The notes under the pieces were generated by a model that was given only the letters and a program-made list of their open reading frames with translations, had not been told where the DNA came from and did no database searches. From assembly GCA_964548025.1 (NCBI GenBank), contig CAZJRI010000010.1:3549-67548 (forward strand): a stretch of 64,000 bases of DNA. The letters are read 5' to 3'. Of this stretch, positions 44,825 through 54,700 are shown in pieces; position 1 is the stretch's first letter; every line of letters starts with the position of its first letter. The DNA comes from JAHRVQ01 sp964548025 (lineage in GTDB: Bacteria; Pseudomonadota; Gammaproteobacteria; Pseudomonadales; Azotimanducaceae). Both the position numbers and the translations under genes were made by a program.

Positions 44825-45916
44825 TTAACAACTTTTGGTGATACCAGCACTGCTCTTAAGCAACACCGCTGCGATATCTGATAATGGCAGCAGTCTTTCT
44901 GCAGCCCCCCTTTTCCATGCTTCCCTGGGCATACCGAAGACCACACAGGATGCTTCATCCTGCGCAAACGTCTTGCCCCCGGAATCCTTTATTTCTTTCA
45001 ACCCTGCAGCCCCGTCATCACCCATACCAGTCATAATGCAAGCGGTGGCGTTTTTACCTGCGTATCGAGAAACAGACCTGAACAATACATCAACCGATGG
45101 TCTGTGCCTGCTTACCAGCGGACCATCAACAACATCAACATGATATTGTGCACCGCTTCTTTTCAGTAACATGTGTTTTCCACCCGGGGCAACCAGTACG
45201 CGACCATTATGCAAACGATCTCCATGGACTGCTTCTTTTACTTCCATCTCGCTTATTTCATTTAGGTGGCTGGCAAATGCCGTTGTAAATTTCTCAGGCA
45301 TATGCTGGACAATCACAATACCCGGTGAGATCGCAGGCATTGTCTGCAACACTTTCCGTAATGCCTCGGTACCTCCGGTGGATGCGCCTATTGCGATAAC
45401 TTTATCGGTTGTTTCGCTCATTGCGAGATTCTTAACGCTGCTCTTGGGCATAATCGCATCAGCAGAGCGTTTCTTTTCTACAATCATGGGCCGTGTTTTT
45501 CGGCCTGTAATCTTAGCTGAAGCAGCCCCCTTTACGGCATCAATAATCTGGACAGCAGACTCTTCGATAAAGCCTTTAACGCCAATCTCCGGTTTCGTAA
45601 TGATATCAACAGCACCGGAGCGCAATGCCTGTATTGTCGTATCTGCATGTTCCTTTGCCAGACTGGAACAGATAACAACAGGAATTGGGTTTTCCGCCAT
45701 GAGCTTTTGCAAGAATGTGATACCATCCATACGAGGCATCTCAACATCCAGCGTGATGACATCAGGCATTTCCTGTTCCATTTTCTGCATAGCAAAAATC
45801 GGATCAGGCGCCTGGGAGATGACATCTATCGAGTTGTCGCTACTCAATACTTCCGTCATCAATTTTCTAACCAGCGCTGAATCATCCACCACCATCACCT
45901 TGATTGGTTCAGCCAT
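44825..45916 (-). CDS. cheB: Protein-glutamate methylesterase CheB
   Basis: 363 residues from ATG 45916. The N-terminal receiver (VVDDSALVRKL, TLDVEMPRMDG) is joined to the methylesterase domain with AIGASTGGTEAL, VQHMPEKF and TGMGDDGAAG, giving the Ser, His and Asp triad. It removes methyl groups from chemoreceptors. Its start overlaps the end of cheR by 8 bp. Confidence 0.94.
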   Translation of the reverse strand: MAEPIKVMVVDDSALVRKLMTEVLSSDNSIDVISQAPDPIFAMQKMEQEMPDVITLDVEMPRMDGITFLQKLMAENPIPVVICSSLAKEHADTTIQALRSGAVDIITKPEIGVKGFIEESAVQIIDAVKGAASAKITGRKTRPMIVEKKRSADAIMPKSSVKNLAMSETTDKVIAIGASTGGTEALRKVLQTMPAISPGIVIVQHMPEKFTTAFASHLNEISEMEVKEAVHGDRLHNGRVLVAPGGKHMLLKRSGAQYHVDVVDGPLVSRHRPSVDVLFRSVSRYAGKNATACIMTGMGDDGAAGLKEIKDSGGKTFAQDEASCVVFGMPREAWKRGAAERLLPLSDIAAVLLKSSAGITKSC

Positions 45917-46775
45917 TGATCCCGCTCGTTTTAACATAGACAGAAGGGCTAACTGGGTCCATTTCCGGCACCATACCGTGTAAGGACTCAGAGTGACCCG
46001 CCATGAAATGCGATCCGATCTTCAACTGTTTGCACAGTTTCGTTACGACTTTTTTCTTGGTGGGCGGATCAAAATAGATCAATACATTACGACAGAAAAT
46101 AGCATCGTAGCTTTGTGATCCGGATGGCGATTCAATCAGATTATAATGATCGATACGCACATGTTTTTTGAGTTCAGGTGCCACAGCCACAAACCCTTCG
46201 TGTGCGCCTGTGCCCTTTAGAAAATACTTTTGTCGGATATGCTTAGGGACTAAACGGGTGCGATGTTCGTTATATATTGCCGTTCTTGCCGCCGAGATCA
46301 TCTCTGTTGATATATCAGTACCCAGGATATCCCAGGCACCATTAATACCGAGTTCTTCAGCGAGGGTGATCGCCAGCGTATAACACTCTTCCCCGGACGA
46401 ACTTGCTGCACACCAAATGCGGAACAATTTTGACTTGTCCCACTTGCTCAAAATTTCTTCTTTGAGAAACTCAAAATGCTGAGGTTCGCGATAGAAGTAG
46501 GTTTCATTGGTCGTCAGGAGATCAATAAATTCCTGAAGCTCACCATTGTGTGTGCCTTCGCCCTTTGTCAGAAAGTCTAAGTATTCGTCATAGCTTGCAA
46601 TGTTTAGCGCCGAGAGGCGTTTTACCAGACGTCCTGATACCAGTGACTTCTTGCCATCAGACATGCTGATACCGGCAACATCGTAAATAAGCTTCTGGAA
46701 TCCACTGAAAGCTCTACCGCTCATTGCTGCTTCTGTCGTCATATACTCACTTTCTGAACGAAGGGGTAAACTCAT
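45909..46775 (-). CDS. cheR: Chemotaxis methyltransferase CheR
   Basis: 288 residues. SAM-binding IWCAASSSGEECYTLA and AIFCRNVLIYFD are diagnostic, with the N-terminal helical CheR domain before them. It methylates receptor glutamates. An alternative ATG lies 11 codons in; the first ATG keeps the short spacing to cheW (5 bp). Confidence 0.94.
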   Translation of the reverse strand: MSLPLRSESEYMTTEAAMSGRAFSGFQKLIYDVAGISMSDGKKSLVSGRLVKRLSALNIASYDEYLDFLTKGEGTHNGELQEFIDLLTTNETYFYREPQHFEFLKEEILSKWDKSKLFRIWCAASSSGEECYTLAITLAEELGINGAWDILGTDISTEMISAARTAIYNEHRTRLVPKHIRQKYFLKGTGAHEGFVAVAPELKKHVRIDHYNLIESPSGSQSYDAIFCRNVLIYFDPPTKKKVVTKLCKQLKIGSHFMAGHSESLHGMVPEMDPVSPSVYVKTSGING

Positions 46776-46780
46776 CGTAT

Positions 46781-47320
46781 CTATTCATCCGCTTCCGCTA
46801 CGACAGGCTCGTCAGAATCTTCATTCAGATTACCGACAATCGCTATCTCTTCAGTCGACAGGACTTTGTTTATCGCAAGTATGATCACGAACCGCTCATC
46901 CAGTTTTCCCATTCCGCGAATGAAATCGGTTCTGATCTGGGCGCCAAGAGAAGGTGCTGCATCGATATCATCTTCGTTGATATCGATTACCTGCAATACT
47001 TTGTCTACCAGCATCCCCATTACCGCCTGCTCTTTGTCCAGCATCACCTCCATGATCACGACGCAACTGCGTCGTGTAATCTCTGAAGGAGGCAGACCAA
47101 ACTTAACCGCCAGATTAACGACAGGCACAATGCTGCCTCTGAGGTTAAGGGCACCGGCAATAAACTCCGGCACCATGGGTACAGAGGTGAGGCCATCATA
47201 TTCAATGATCTCCTTAACCTGCATGATTGGTACCGCAAACTCCTCACCCGCAAGCATAAATGTAAGGAACTGACTGGCATCCAGGGAATGGTCTACATTA
47301 ACAAGTGTCATATCATTCAT
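46781..47320 (-). CDS. cheW: Chemotaxis coupling protein CheW
   Basis: 179 residues. The CheW beta-barrel pattern is FLTFMLAGEEFAVPIMQVKEIIEY, then FIAGALNLRGSIVPVVNL. It links the receptor to CheA. GGGAGATATC precedes the ATG. It lies between the receptor gene and cheR. Confidence 0.93.
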   Translation of the reverse strand: MNDMTLVNVDHSLDASQFLTFMLAGEEFAVPIMQVKEIIEYDGLTSVPMVPEFIAGALNLRGSIVPVVNLAVKFGLPPSEITRRSCVVIMEVMLDKEQAVMGMLVDKVLQVIDINEDDIDAAPSLGAQIRTDFIRGMGKLDERFVIILAINKVLSTEEIAIVGNLNEDSDEPVVAEADE

Positions 47321-47331
47321 TTGATATCTCC

Positions 47332-49350
47332 CTAAAAACGTTGAAATCCTTCAGGAAGCGAATCATCATCCTCACTGGCCTGCGGTGCTGGCGCTGGCTT
47401 TGGAGTGGCAGGTCGAGACATGGTCGATGCGCTACCCGCGCTTGCAACTGGTCTGGGCATGCCTGACTTTCCGGCTTCATCAAGAACCGTGAAGAAACTC
47501 ATCATATCTGTTAGCGCCTGAGTTTGAGCGCTCATCTCTTCCGCAGTTGCAGATAACTCTTCCGCAAGTGCCGCATTACTTTGAGTAACGGTATCCAATT
47601 GACCCATCGAACCGGTAACTTCACCGATACCGTTGGCCTGCTCCTCACTGGAAGCGCTAATTTCCTGAACTAGATCAGCAGTTTTCTTGATACTCGGTAC
47701 AATTTCTTCAAGCAACTGTCCTGCATCTTCCGCTACACTCACGCTGTTTTTCGCAAGACTGGAAATTTCACCTGCGGCAGATTCACTGCGACCAGCCAGT
47801 TTTCTGACCTCGGAGGCTACAACCGCAAACCCTTTACCATGCTCACCAGCCCTTGCTGCCTCGATGGCTGCATTCAAAGCCAGCAGATTAGTCTGATAGG
47901 CAATGTCTTCAATGATGGCAATTTTCTCGGCAATATCCTGCATCGCAACAACTGTTTCCGATACCTGTTTTCCACCGTCTTCAGCCTGATTGGATGCTGT
48001 TGTGGCCATGGTCTCGGTTTGCTTCGCATTGTCTGCATTCTGGTTAACAGTCGCACTCATTTCTTCAAGTGCAGATGAAGTCTCTTCGACACTCGCTGCC
48101 TGTTCTGAAGATCCACTGGACAGGTTTTGTGACGCGCTGCTGACCTGGTTGGCCGCATCGCTTAGTCCAGTAGCACTGGTCTTGACGTTACTGATCACGC
48201 CGTGGATTTTTTCAATAAAGTCATTTGCTGCAGAACATAACTGACCAACTTCATCAGTGGACTTAACTTCAATCCGCTTGGTTAGATCACCTTCACCCTC
48301 AGCTATATCCTTCATCCTGACGAGTGCATCACTAAGTGGACCTGTTACACCACGAACAACCAGGAAGGCAAATACGAAAGTTACAGAGGCTGCGACCAGA
48401 GCTATGGTCAGCGCGCTAATAAAATTTGCATTCGCTGTCGCAGACAACTCTACTGCCCGACCGGAAAGGTCCTCTGCCAATTTGTCTTCAATTTTCTTCA
48501 GCAGCTCAATGCGTCCTGTGCTGACCTGGAACCAGTGAGATGACTTAATATTCCAACCCTTCTGGCTCGAAGTTGCGACACTTCGCAATCTCTTTACCTC
48601 ACTTACGTCAGGTCCTTTCAGGGTTTCAGCCAAGAAATTACTCTGGTCCGGTGAAGCAAATGACTTGAATACACTCAGATAGGTATCCTGAATCGTAATC
48701 AGACTGAGTAATTTCTCATAATTACCAGCGGCAAATTTGTCGGCAGCAAATGTCGATGTTAATACTGCCCTTTCAATACCTGCTCGTTCTTTAGCCAACA
48801 GGAAATTAACATAGGCAGATGCGAGTTTAGTCACTTCAACATTCGAGCTGAGAGCCGCCACCTGACCTGCAGATTTAAGCAACTCGGTGTTGGTACCGGT
48901 GTAATAGCCGATGGCATCTTTCGCTGCAATCGTCAAGGCCGTAACACCTTCCCGTTTACTGGCAAGATTCCCAAGACGATTTAGTATCAGATTGACGTCC
49001 TGGCTGAGTTGTTCTCCGCCAAATTCCTTGACATCATTTGAACTTAAGAAAGCTTTTAACTCGGCGAGACGCTTGTCAACGTTGGCTCTCTGATCTGGCA
49101 ATTCACCAGCAAAGTTCTTTCCTTTTGAGCCAAGAAACCCAGCGGTCATGCCTCTCTCTTTCTGCATTTCATGGACAAGATTACTGGCCTTGACACCATA
49201 GACGGCCAATTTCTCAATCTTCTCCATTTCCGAGAGCATATTTGATTCCGACACAATCTCTGCAATTGCAAAATAGAGCAGGCCAAAAATCGGGAATACC
49301 AGCATTAGTGTAAATTTGTTTCGTACCTTCAAATTATCAATGAGCTTCAT
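47332..49350 (-). CDS. Methyl-accepting chemotaxis protein with NIT-like sensor domain
   Basis: 672 residues from ATG 49350 (GAGGAGG upstream; the GTG three bases earlier is too close). Helix 1 is followed by a ~280-residue periplasmic helical domain with VHEMQKERGMTAGFLGSKG, the mark of NIT domains that sense nitrate or nitrite. Helix 2 (ALTIALVAASVTFVFAF), HAMP and the cytoplasmic signalling hairpin with DIAYQTNLLALNAAIEAARAG follow. The operon mates identify it as the main receptor of this array. Nitrate/nitrite sensing is inference from the domain and suits the NO reductase nearby. Confidence 0.9.
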   Translation of the reverse strand: MKLIDNLKVRNKFTLMLVFPIFGLLYFAIAEIVSESNMLSEMEKIEKLAVYGVKASNLVHEMQKERGMTAGFLGSKGKNFAGELPDQRANVDKRLAELKAFLSSNDVKEFGGEQLSQDVNLILNRLGNLASKREGVTALTIAAKDAIGYYTGTNTELLKSAGQVAALSSNVEVTKLASAYVNFLLAKERAGIERAVLTSTFAADKFAAGNYEKLLSLITIQDTYLSVFKSFASPDQSNFLAETLKGPDVSEVKRLRSVATSSQKGWNIKSSHWFQVSTGRIELLKKIEDKLAEDLSGRAVELSATANANFISALTIALVAASVTFVFAFLVVRGVTGPLSDALVRMKDIAEGEGDLTKRIEVKSTDEVGQLCSAANDFIEKIHGVISNVKTSATGLSDAANQVSSASQNLSSGSSEQAASVEETSSALEEMSATVNQNADNAKQTETMATTASNQAEDGGKQVSETVVAMQDIAEKIAIIEDIAYQTNLLALNAAIEAARAGEHGKGFAVVASEVRKLAGRSESAAGEISSLAKNSVSVAEDAGQLLEEIVPSIKKTADLVQEISASSEEQANGIGEVTGSMGQLDTVTQSNAALAEELSATAEEMSAQTQALTDMMSFFTVLDEAGKSGMPRPVASAGSASTMSRPATPKPAPAPQASEDDDSLPEGFQRF

Positions 49351-49373
49351 CACATCCTCCTCTAAATATGAAA

Positions 49374-51569
49374 CTAGTGAACAGTCAAGTTATTACCGGT
49401 CCGATTCTCACCGGGTCGATGTGGGGGTGGGTTTTGTGTCTGGTCTTGTTTTTCAATCGCGGACTTAACCATATCTGGTATATCCATGATGAGCGCCAGG
49501 TGACCTGTACCTAGAATGGTAAATCCGGCGAATCCTCTAACGCCATGGAAAACCCTGCCCAATGGTTTAATGACTGCCTGTGCTTCGCCAAGCAATTCAT
49601 CCACCATAAGACCAAGTTTTCGTCCTGCGAATTGAACAACCACGACATTCAACCGATCTGACGAATCTGCATTTGTGGTAATTCCAAAGTATTCATTCAA
49701 TTGTATTAACGGCAGCACTTCGTCACGCAGATTAACGTAATCGTGAATAGTCGCCTCTTGCCGCTGAGCCTCTGACAAGGTGACACATTCATCCATCATA
49801 TCCAGTGGAATGATGAAGGATTCATCGGCGACCCGAACATGGAAGCCGTCGATAATAGCCAGGGTTAATGGCAGGCGAATGGTCATTTTGACCCCTTCAC
49901 CAAGAACGGAGCTGACCGATACATTTCCGCGAAGCGATTCTATATTACGTCTTACGACGTCCATGCCGACTCCGCGCCCTGAAATGTTGCTGACTTCAGT
50001 CGCCGTGGAAAATCCGGGTTCAAATATCAGATTGCAGATCTCATCATCACTGAGCGTCTGTTCTTCATCGACGACGCCTCGCTCAATTGCAATACCCAGC
50101 AACTTCTGTGGGTCAAGACCTTTACCGTCGTCGTTGACTTCGATCACAATAGTGCCAGTTTCGTGGTACGCGCTCAGTCCGATTACACCTTCTTCAGGTT
50201 TACCGGCCTTTACTCGATCAGCGGGTGATTCAATCCCGTGATCCATTGAGTTGCGAATCAGGTGAACCAGCGGATCACCAATCTGCTCGATAACTGTTTT
50301 ATCGAGTTCCGTTTCGCCACCTACGACCTCCAGCCTGATTTGTTTCTCAAGTTCTTTCGACGTATCCCGAATGACACGATGAAAACGGTTGAAGGTATTA
50401 GCTATCGGTACCATGCGCAGACCAAGCGCTGTCTCTCTCATCTCTTCAAGAGTCAGTGTCATCTCTTCGACTGACTCGGTAAGTTCGTCGTCTTCCCTGT
50501 TGGCTGCCAGTTGCGAAACCTGCGCTCCTCCGATGACCAACTCACCGACTAGCGTAACCAACTTGTCGAGTTTCTCGGAGTCCACTCTTACAAAACTCAT
50601 TTCTCTCTGTTTTTCTTTACGTGCTGTCTTCTGCTTGTCAACAACTTCGTTAACGAGTTCCGGTTGAACGGCACCTTGCCGGACAAGAATATCTCCCGTC
50701 AGACCACCAACATTTTTCTGGTAGCTAAGTGCCTGCTGAAGTTCATTGTCTGTGAGGGCACCAATATCAACCAGAACCTGACCCAGAACCCGGTCTCTTT
50801 CGGGTAGTTTCGCCAGCATTTCCTGGTAGACAGATAGCGCTGATCGTGGCGGCAGAATCGAAATCGTTGCGCCATCAAAGAAAGTAAATATCTCTGCGAT
50901 TGTATTTTTGTCAGCAGTTGTATTGAGCGTCAGCTCCCATGCCAGATAGCAACTCTCGGGATTGTAGTCTTCAAGATCCGGCATCGTTTCTGTATTCAGA
51001 CGAATAGAGACGATTTCTCCAAGCTCTTTGAGTTGTTCGAACATCACCGCTGGCTTGAATCCCTGCCTGAAAGTATCTAAGCCAAGATGGATCGATATAT
51101 GCCAGTTGTCACTTTGAACCTGCTCTCCTTCCTCCCCGGGAGCAGTTTCGCCGCTGCCTTCTGTGGAGATTTCCTGTTCTGCGGCTCCTCCCACGCTGAA
51201 AGCCTTGAGCAATTCAAGCAGATCATTCTGTTCATCCATATCGACCTTTGATTCATCCGGCAGAAGATCAATCATGGATGCAATATGATCCTTGACGCGC
51301 ATAAAGAGATTAATCAGATCATCGGTGACAGGTACAATACAGTTGCGAACATCGTCGAGTAGATTCTCGACAACGTGAGTAAATTCTATAATGTGATCGA
51401 ATCCGAACAGACCAGATGAACCCTTGATGGTATGAGCGGCTCTGAATACCCGATTGATCAGATCAGCATCATTTGGAGATCGCTCCAGTTCGAGCAGAGC
51501 CTCCTCCATGTCATCGAGTAACTCCTTGCTTTCAGTAATAAATATCTGGGTGTTTTCATCAAACGACAT
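49374..51569 (-). CDS. cheA: Chemotaxis histidine kinase CheA
   Basis: 731 residues from ATG 51569 (GGGAGAAGCAA upstream). The HPt phospho-acceptor is His46 in RAAHTIKGSSG. A middle section (about 258-310) holds two repeated LGQVLVDIGALTDNELQQAL / LTGDILVRQGAVQPELV motifs resembling GspE-N/MshEN domains. Dimerisation, ATPase (NSMDHGIESPADR, DDGKGLD, GRGVGMDVV) and CheW-like domains complete it. It is the cytosolic kinase of the array; the start overlaps the STAS gene by 11 bp. Confidence 0.94.
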   Translation of the reverse strand: MSFDENTQIFITESKELLDDMEEALLELERSPNDADLINRVFRAAHTIKGSSGLFGFDHIIEFTHVVENLLDDVRNCIVPVTDDLINLFMRVKDHIASMIDLLPDESKVDMDEQNDLLELLKAFSVGGAAEQEISTEGSGETAPGEEGEQVQSDNWHISIHLGLDTFRQGFKPAVMFEQLKELGEIVSIRLNTETMPDLEDYNPESCYLAWELTLNTTADKNTIAEIFTFFDGATISILPPRSALSVYQEMLAKLPERDRVLGQVLVDIGALTDNELQQALSYQKNVGGLTGDILVRQGAVQPELVNEVVDKQKTARKEKQREMSFVRVDSEKLDKLVTLVGELVIGGAQVSQLAANREDDELTESVEEMTLTLEEMRETALGLRMVPIANTFNRFHRVIRDTSKELEKQIRLEVVGGETELDKTVIEQIGDPLVHLIRNSMDHGIESPADRVKAGKPEEGVIGLSAYHETGTIVIEVNDDGKGLDPQKLLGIAIERGVVDEEQTLSDDEICNLIFEPGFSTATEVSNISGRGVGMDVVRRNIESLRGNVSVSSVLGEGVKMTIRLPLTLAIIDGFHVRVADESFIIPLDMMDECVTLSEAQRQEATIHDYVNLRDEVLPLIQLNEYFGITTNADSSDRLNVVVVQFAGRKLGLMVDELLGEAQAVIKPLGRVFHGVRGFAGFTILGTGHLALIMDIPDMVKSAIEKQDQTQNPPPHRPGENRTGNNLTVH

Positions 51570-51912
51570 TTGCTTCTCCCTTCCCCTCATCGTTGCTGCC
51601 AATACCGAACAGATCCTGGCAACAGAGTTGTTCAGCCAGTTTTTTCACTGCATCCGACGGTTCAAGGATCTCAAAAGAAGTCTCATTCCTCTCTGCTTCA
51701 CGTTGAGCACAAAGCACGAGTTGCATGAAAGAACTGTCGACTTCATCTACACCAGACAGATCCAGAGAAACCGCTGATCCATTTTGCATAACACCGGTCA
51801 GTTCATTTGAATGATCACTCGCTTCATAAATCGTGCAGTGTCCTTCGAACGCAATTGTCGGAATATCCGTCTTCTTCTTACTCGTAGCAGAATCCTTCTT
51901 CTTTTTACTCAT
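51559..51912 (-). CDS. STAS-domain protein
   Basis: 117 residues from ATG 51912 (GAGGTGGTTCC upstream). A Lys-rich N-terminus (MSKKKKDSATSKKK) precedes an anti-sigma-antagonist-type STAS fold: SLDLSGVDEVDSSFMQLVL, where Ser in DSS is the usual phosphorylation site. First gene of the chemotaxis operon and overlapping cheA, so it probably modulates CheA or a local partner switch. Binding partner unknown. Confidence 0.85.
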   Translation of the reverse strand: MSKKKKDSATSKKKTDIPTIAFEGHCTIYEASDHSNELTGVMQNGSAVSLDLSGVDEVDSSFMQLVLCAQREAERNETSFEILEPSDAVKKLAEQLCCQDLFGIGSNDEGKGEANVV

Positions 51913-52148
51913 GGAACCACCTCTCAACCTCATGGTTGCACTTACGTATTCTTGGATTGATTTACTAATCGCACGTCTTATCTAAACCCTAGTGCAATAT
52001 CTAGGGATTGCCAGATAATGACCTGATATTCATGCGGATATCTTTTTCGGTAAATCAGGTGAGGGAAATTGACAAATTCTATTGGGCTAAAGCCCCCCAG
52101 GAATAGCTCCCTGACAGCCAACAGAAAGGGGTGAATCCTGTTCCCGGA

Positions 52149-53366
52149 TCAGGTTGCCTGGCTCAATTTCTTTAGGCGAATGGCACCAAGAATCAGGATG
52201 ATCGAGACAATGGTCAGCATATAAAGTCCCGAGTCGAAACCATGGGTCAGGTCGTACAAAAAACCAAGTGAAAGTGGACCCAGCACCCCGCCAACCTCTG
52301 CTGCGGAAAAAAACAGTCCCGTTGCCACTCCTACGTCTCTTTCGTCAATACCGGGTAATTCAACAAGCGTCAGAACGAGTACCGTCATGAGAGAAGACCG
52401 GGCGATCCCCTGCAGCACCAGGCCGGTGAACAGAACGGGTTGTGATTGAAAATGCAACAGCACGCTTGCAATTCCCGCGGCAACGCACAAACCAATGAGG
52501 ATATAAAACCGCCTTTCGGGTGTCGCAAGCCTCGGTATCAGCAACGAACCGGCAAGGCCAATCACCGTAGGTATGGCTGCCCAGTAACCCGCCTGTGTCA
52601 CGGTCATGCCAGTTGACCGGAGTAGTTCAGGCAACCAGTTATTAAGACCATGATTGAACAGAAAGACACCAATGCTCATCGCCAGAACGACGAATACCGC
52701 CGGTTCTTTCAGCAGTTGAACCAACACCTTCGTCTGTGGCATCGAATTGCTGGCAATATGACTTCCATTTGCTGCATTCATCACCGGGTGTGAAGTTAGA
52801 ATAAGCCAGATGACTGCACCACCCGCCGTAACCAGAGCCCAAAGGTACATAACGTTTTGCCAGGCGTGATCAAGTGCAGGTAACAAGATCGAGTGGGTCA
52901 TCGTCAGTGAGACCATGCCGCCAATCGCGGGACCGGTCATATAAATTCCCATGGCCAGGCCCCTGGAAGGTCCCTTGAACCATTCGGTAACCACTTTGGG
53001 TGCACCGGCAGAAATAATGGGTCCACCAACTCCAAACAGCATGACAGCAACGATGAGTTCACCGAAATTATCTGCCGTACCCCTGGCAAAAACTGACGTG
53101 GCAATCAGCAGTGAACCTATGGTGAGAGCCCATCGGGCTCCCAGCTTATCCAGAAGAATGCCACAGGGAATGGCCGAGACAATATAGGCTAGTTGCCAGG
53201 CGCCCATAACTGTGCCCATCTCTACATGGCTCATACCCAAATCAGATTCGATCAGGCCAACCAACGGTGCAAGACTCGTAGCCACAAGACCAAAAGCGGC
53301 ATAGTGAATCCAGACACCGAGCAGCAGTAGCCACCGATACCAGGCAGGTGCGGGCGATGAGATCAA
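52149..53366 (-). CDS. Major facilitator superfamily transporter
   Basis: 405 residues with about 12 helices and the loop motif GILLDKLGARWAL between helices 2 and 3. The sequence resembles anion-type MFS carriers of the cyanate/oxalate group, but the substrate is not readable. Inner-membrane protein. Divergent neighbours and no close operon mates; the 89 bp before the GNAT gene may hold its promoter. Confidence 0.82.
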   Translation of the reverse strand: MISSPAPAWYRWLLLLGVWIHYAAFGLVATSLAPLVGLIESDLGMSHVEMGTVMGAWQLAYIVSAIPCGILLDKLGARWALTIGSLLIATSVFARGTADNFGELIVAVMLFGVGGPIISAGAPKVVTEWFKGPSRGLAMGIYMTGPAIGGMVSLTMTHSILLPALDHAWQNVMYLWALVTAGGAVIWLILTSHPVMNAANGSHIASNSMPQTKVLVQLLKEPAVFVVLAMSIGVFLFNHGLNNWLPELLRSTGMTVTQAGYWAAIPTVIGLAGSLLIPRLATPERRFYILIGLCVAAGIASVLLHFQSQPVLFTGLVLQGIARSSLMTVLVLTLVELPGIDERDVGVATGLFFSAAEVGGVLGPLSLGFLYDLTHGFDSGLYMLTIVSIILILGAIRLKKLSQAT

Positions 53367-53455
53367 GGTTGTCTACCTATGATCCGACAAACTAAAATCC
53401 AACGAACGATAAACCAACGATTCATGGCGACGATGCAGTCTAACGTCAGCAACGA

Positions 53456-53905
53456 TCACAATTTCTGACGCATTTCTGTGCCCACGGATTCGAAGCCGTA
53501 TTTCGCGTAAAACGGCTCGTTATGTTCGGTCGACTTGACCAGGTAAAGACCATATTCCGCACAACCCCGGGATCTGGCGTCTTCGATTGTTCGCTGCACC
53601 AGCAGTCCTCCGATGTTCTTGCCTCTTGCCGAAGAATCCACGATCAGTTCCTCCAATTGGCAATACTCTCCTTCATAACGCATTGCCAGATTGTAAGTGA
53701 CACTCGCCATACCCAGAATTGTGCCATCCTCTTCAGCAATAACTATGCGGCCCCGCTTTTCCTGGATCAATCGGTCATAAACTTCTGCTCTCCCTGTTGT
53801 TTGCCGCTGACTTTCAGGTCCTCCAGTGGCTGAATTCAGATCATCGAGCAGTTCAAGGCAACGATTTCTGTCATCAGTTGCAGCTTTTCGAATAGTGACG
53901 CTCAT
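53456..53905 (-). CDS. GNAT family N-acetyltransferase
   Basis: 149 residues with the acetyl-CoA loop VDSSARGKNIGGLLVQRTI, then ARSRGCAEYGLYLVKS and FYAKYGFESVG. A cytosolic transferase with an unknown acceptor. The 215 bp to the VOC gene show no further gene. Confidence 0.85.
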   Translation of the reverse strand: MSVTIRKAATDDRNRCLELLDDLNSATGGPESQRQTTGRAEVYDRLIQEKRGRIVIAEEDGTILGMASVTYNLAMRYEGEYCQLEELIVDSSARGKNIGGLLVQRTIEDARSRGCAEYGLYLVKSTEHNEPFYAKYGFESVGTEMRQKL

Positions 53906-54120
53906 TCACAGTCTCCCCAAAATTGAAAAGACAACCAGACCATGGTTCGTATCACCTTGTCCAGTCCGTCACTAATACAGCTATCTGTCTTCTGTCCTGT
54001 TCAGGTCGTCCGCATCGGTTGTAACGCTCAAATAATGACAAGACGTTGCCAAGATCCATGAAACGTGATTTTATTCCTCACCTGCTTGTCGGCATTTTTA
54101 TCATTTATGTGGGGGTTATC

Positions 54121-54555
54121 ATGATTGTATGTCTGGATCATATCGGTGTCGTTGCTCATTCCATTGATGAAGCGATGAGCGTCCTCGATACCAAAATGGG
54201 ATTCCCGCTCGATGTGAGTCGTTCTCCGTTACCGGATGGCGCTTATTTTGCACCGGAAGGAACTCATAATTACTTCTTTCAGGTTGGCAATGGTGAAACC
54301 CAGGTTGAAGTGCTTATCCCCGTTGTGCCTGAAGCTGGAACTTACAAGTATCTACAGCGATTTGGTGCCGGGCTACACCATTGGGGATACGGCTGTGACA
54401 GTGTGGACGAGGAAGCTGCAAAATTTCGCGATAAGGGTTTGCGGCAGATAGACCTGGGTGTAGAAAATCCTCCACCGAATTCACCTACTTTCTTCCATCC
54501 AAAAACTGCCGGGGGAATACTGACAGAACTGGTTCCTGTCAGACGAAAAAAATAA
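54121..54555 (+). CDS. VOC superfamily protein (glyoxalase/epimerase-like)
   Basis: 144 residues from ATG 54121, preceded by GGGGG at the right distance; an upstream ATG at 54046 would add a hydrophobic stretch foreign to the family. Motifs CLDHIGVVAHSIDEA, LHHWGY and a C-terminal GGILTELVP give the metal ligands of the VOC fold, as in methylmalonyl-CoA epimerase. The reaction is not fixed. Confidence 0.82.
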   Translation: MIVCLDHIGVVAHSIDEAMSVLDTKMGFPLDVSRSPLPDGAYFAPEGTHNYFFQVGNGETQVEVLIPVVPEAGTYKYLQRFGAGLHHWGYGCDSVDEEAAKFRDKGLRQIDLGVENPPPNSPTFFHPKTAGGILTELVPVRRKK

Positions 54556-54572
54556 CTAGAGACCAGAGATCC

Positions 54573-54617
54573 GATGTAGGGCCAAATGATGTAGGGCCAA
54601 ATGATGTAGGGCCAAAT
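54573..54617. repeat. Three tandem copies of a 15-bp unit
   Basis: GATGTAGGGCCAAAT occurs three times head-to-tail without mismatch, just after the VOC stop codon. The unit length of 15 bp and lack of spacers make it a short tandem repeat, not CRISPR. Confidence 0.95.
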
Positions 54618-54700
54618 ACCGCCCTCAAATTTGGTTGATCTCAAATAGCCTGGGCAAATTTACCGGGCACTATTTACAAATTAACTTTAAGGATATCACT

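Noticed and set aside
52085..52096. GGGCT-AA-AGCCC hairpin as terminator of the MFS gene
   Set aside because: Stem is only five pairs and no T-run follows on the minus strand.
54573..54617. CRISPR-like array
   Set aside because: Repeats are 15 bp, contiguous, without spacers and only three in number.
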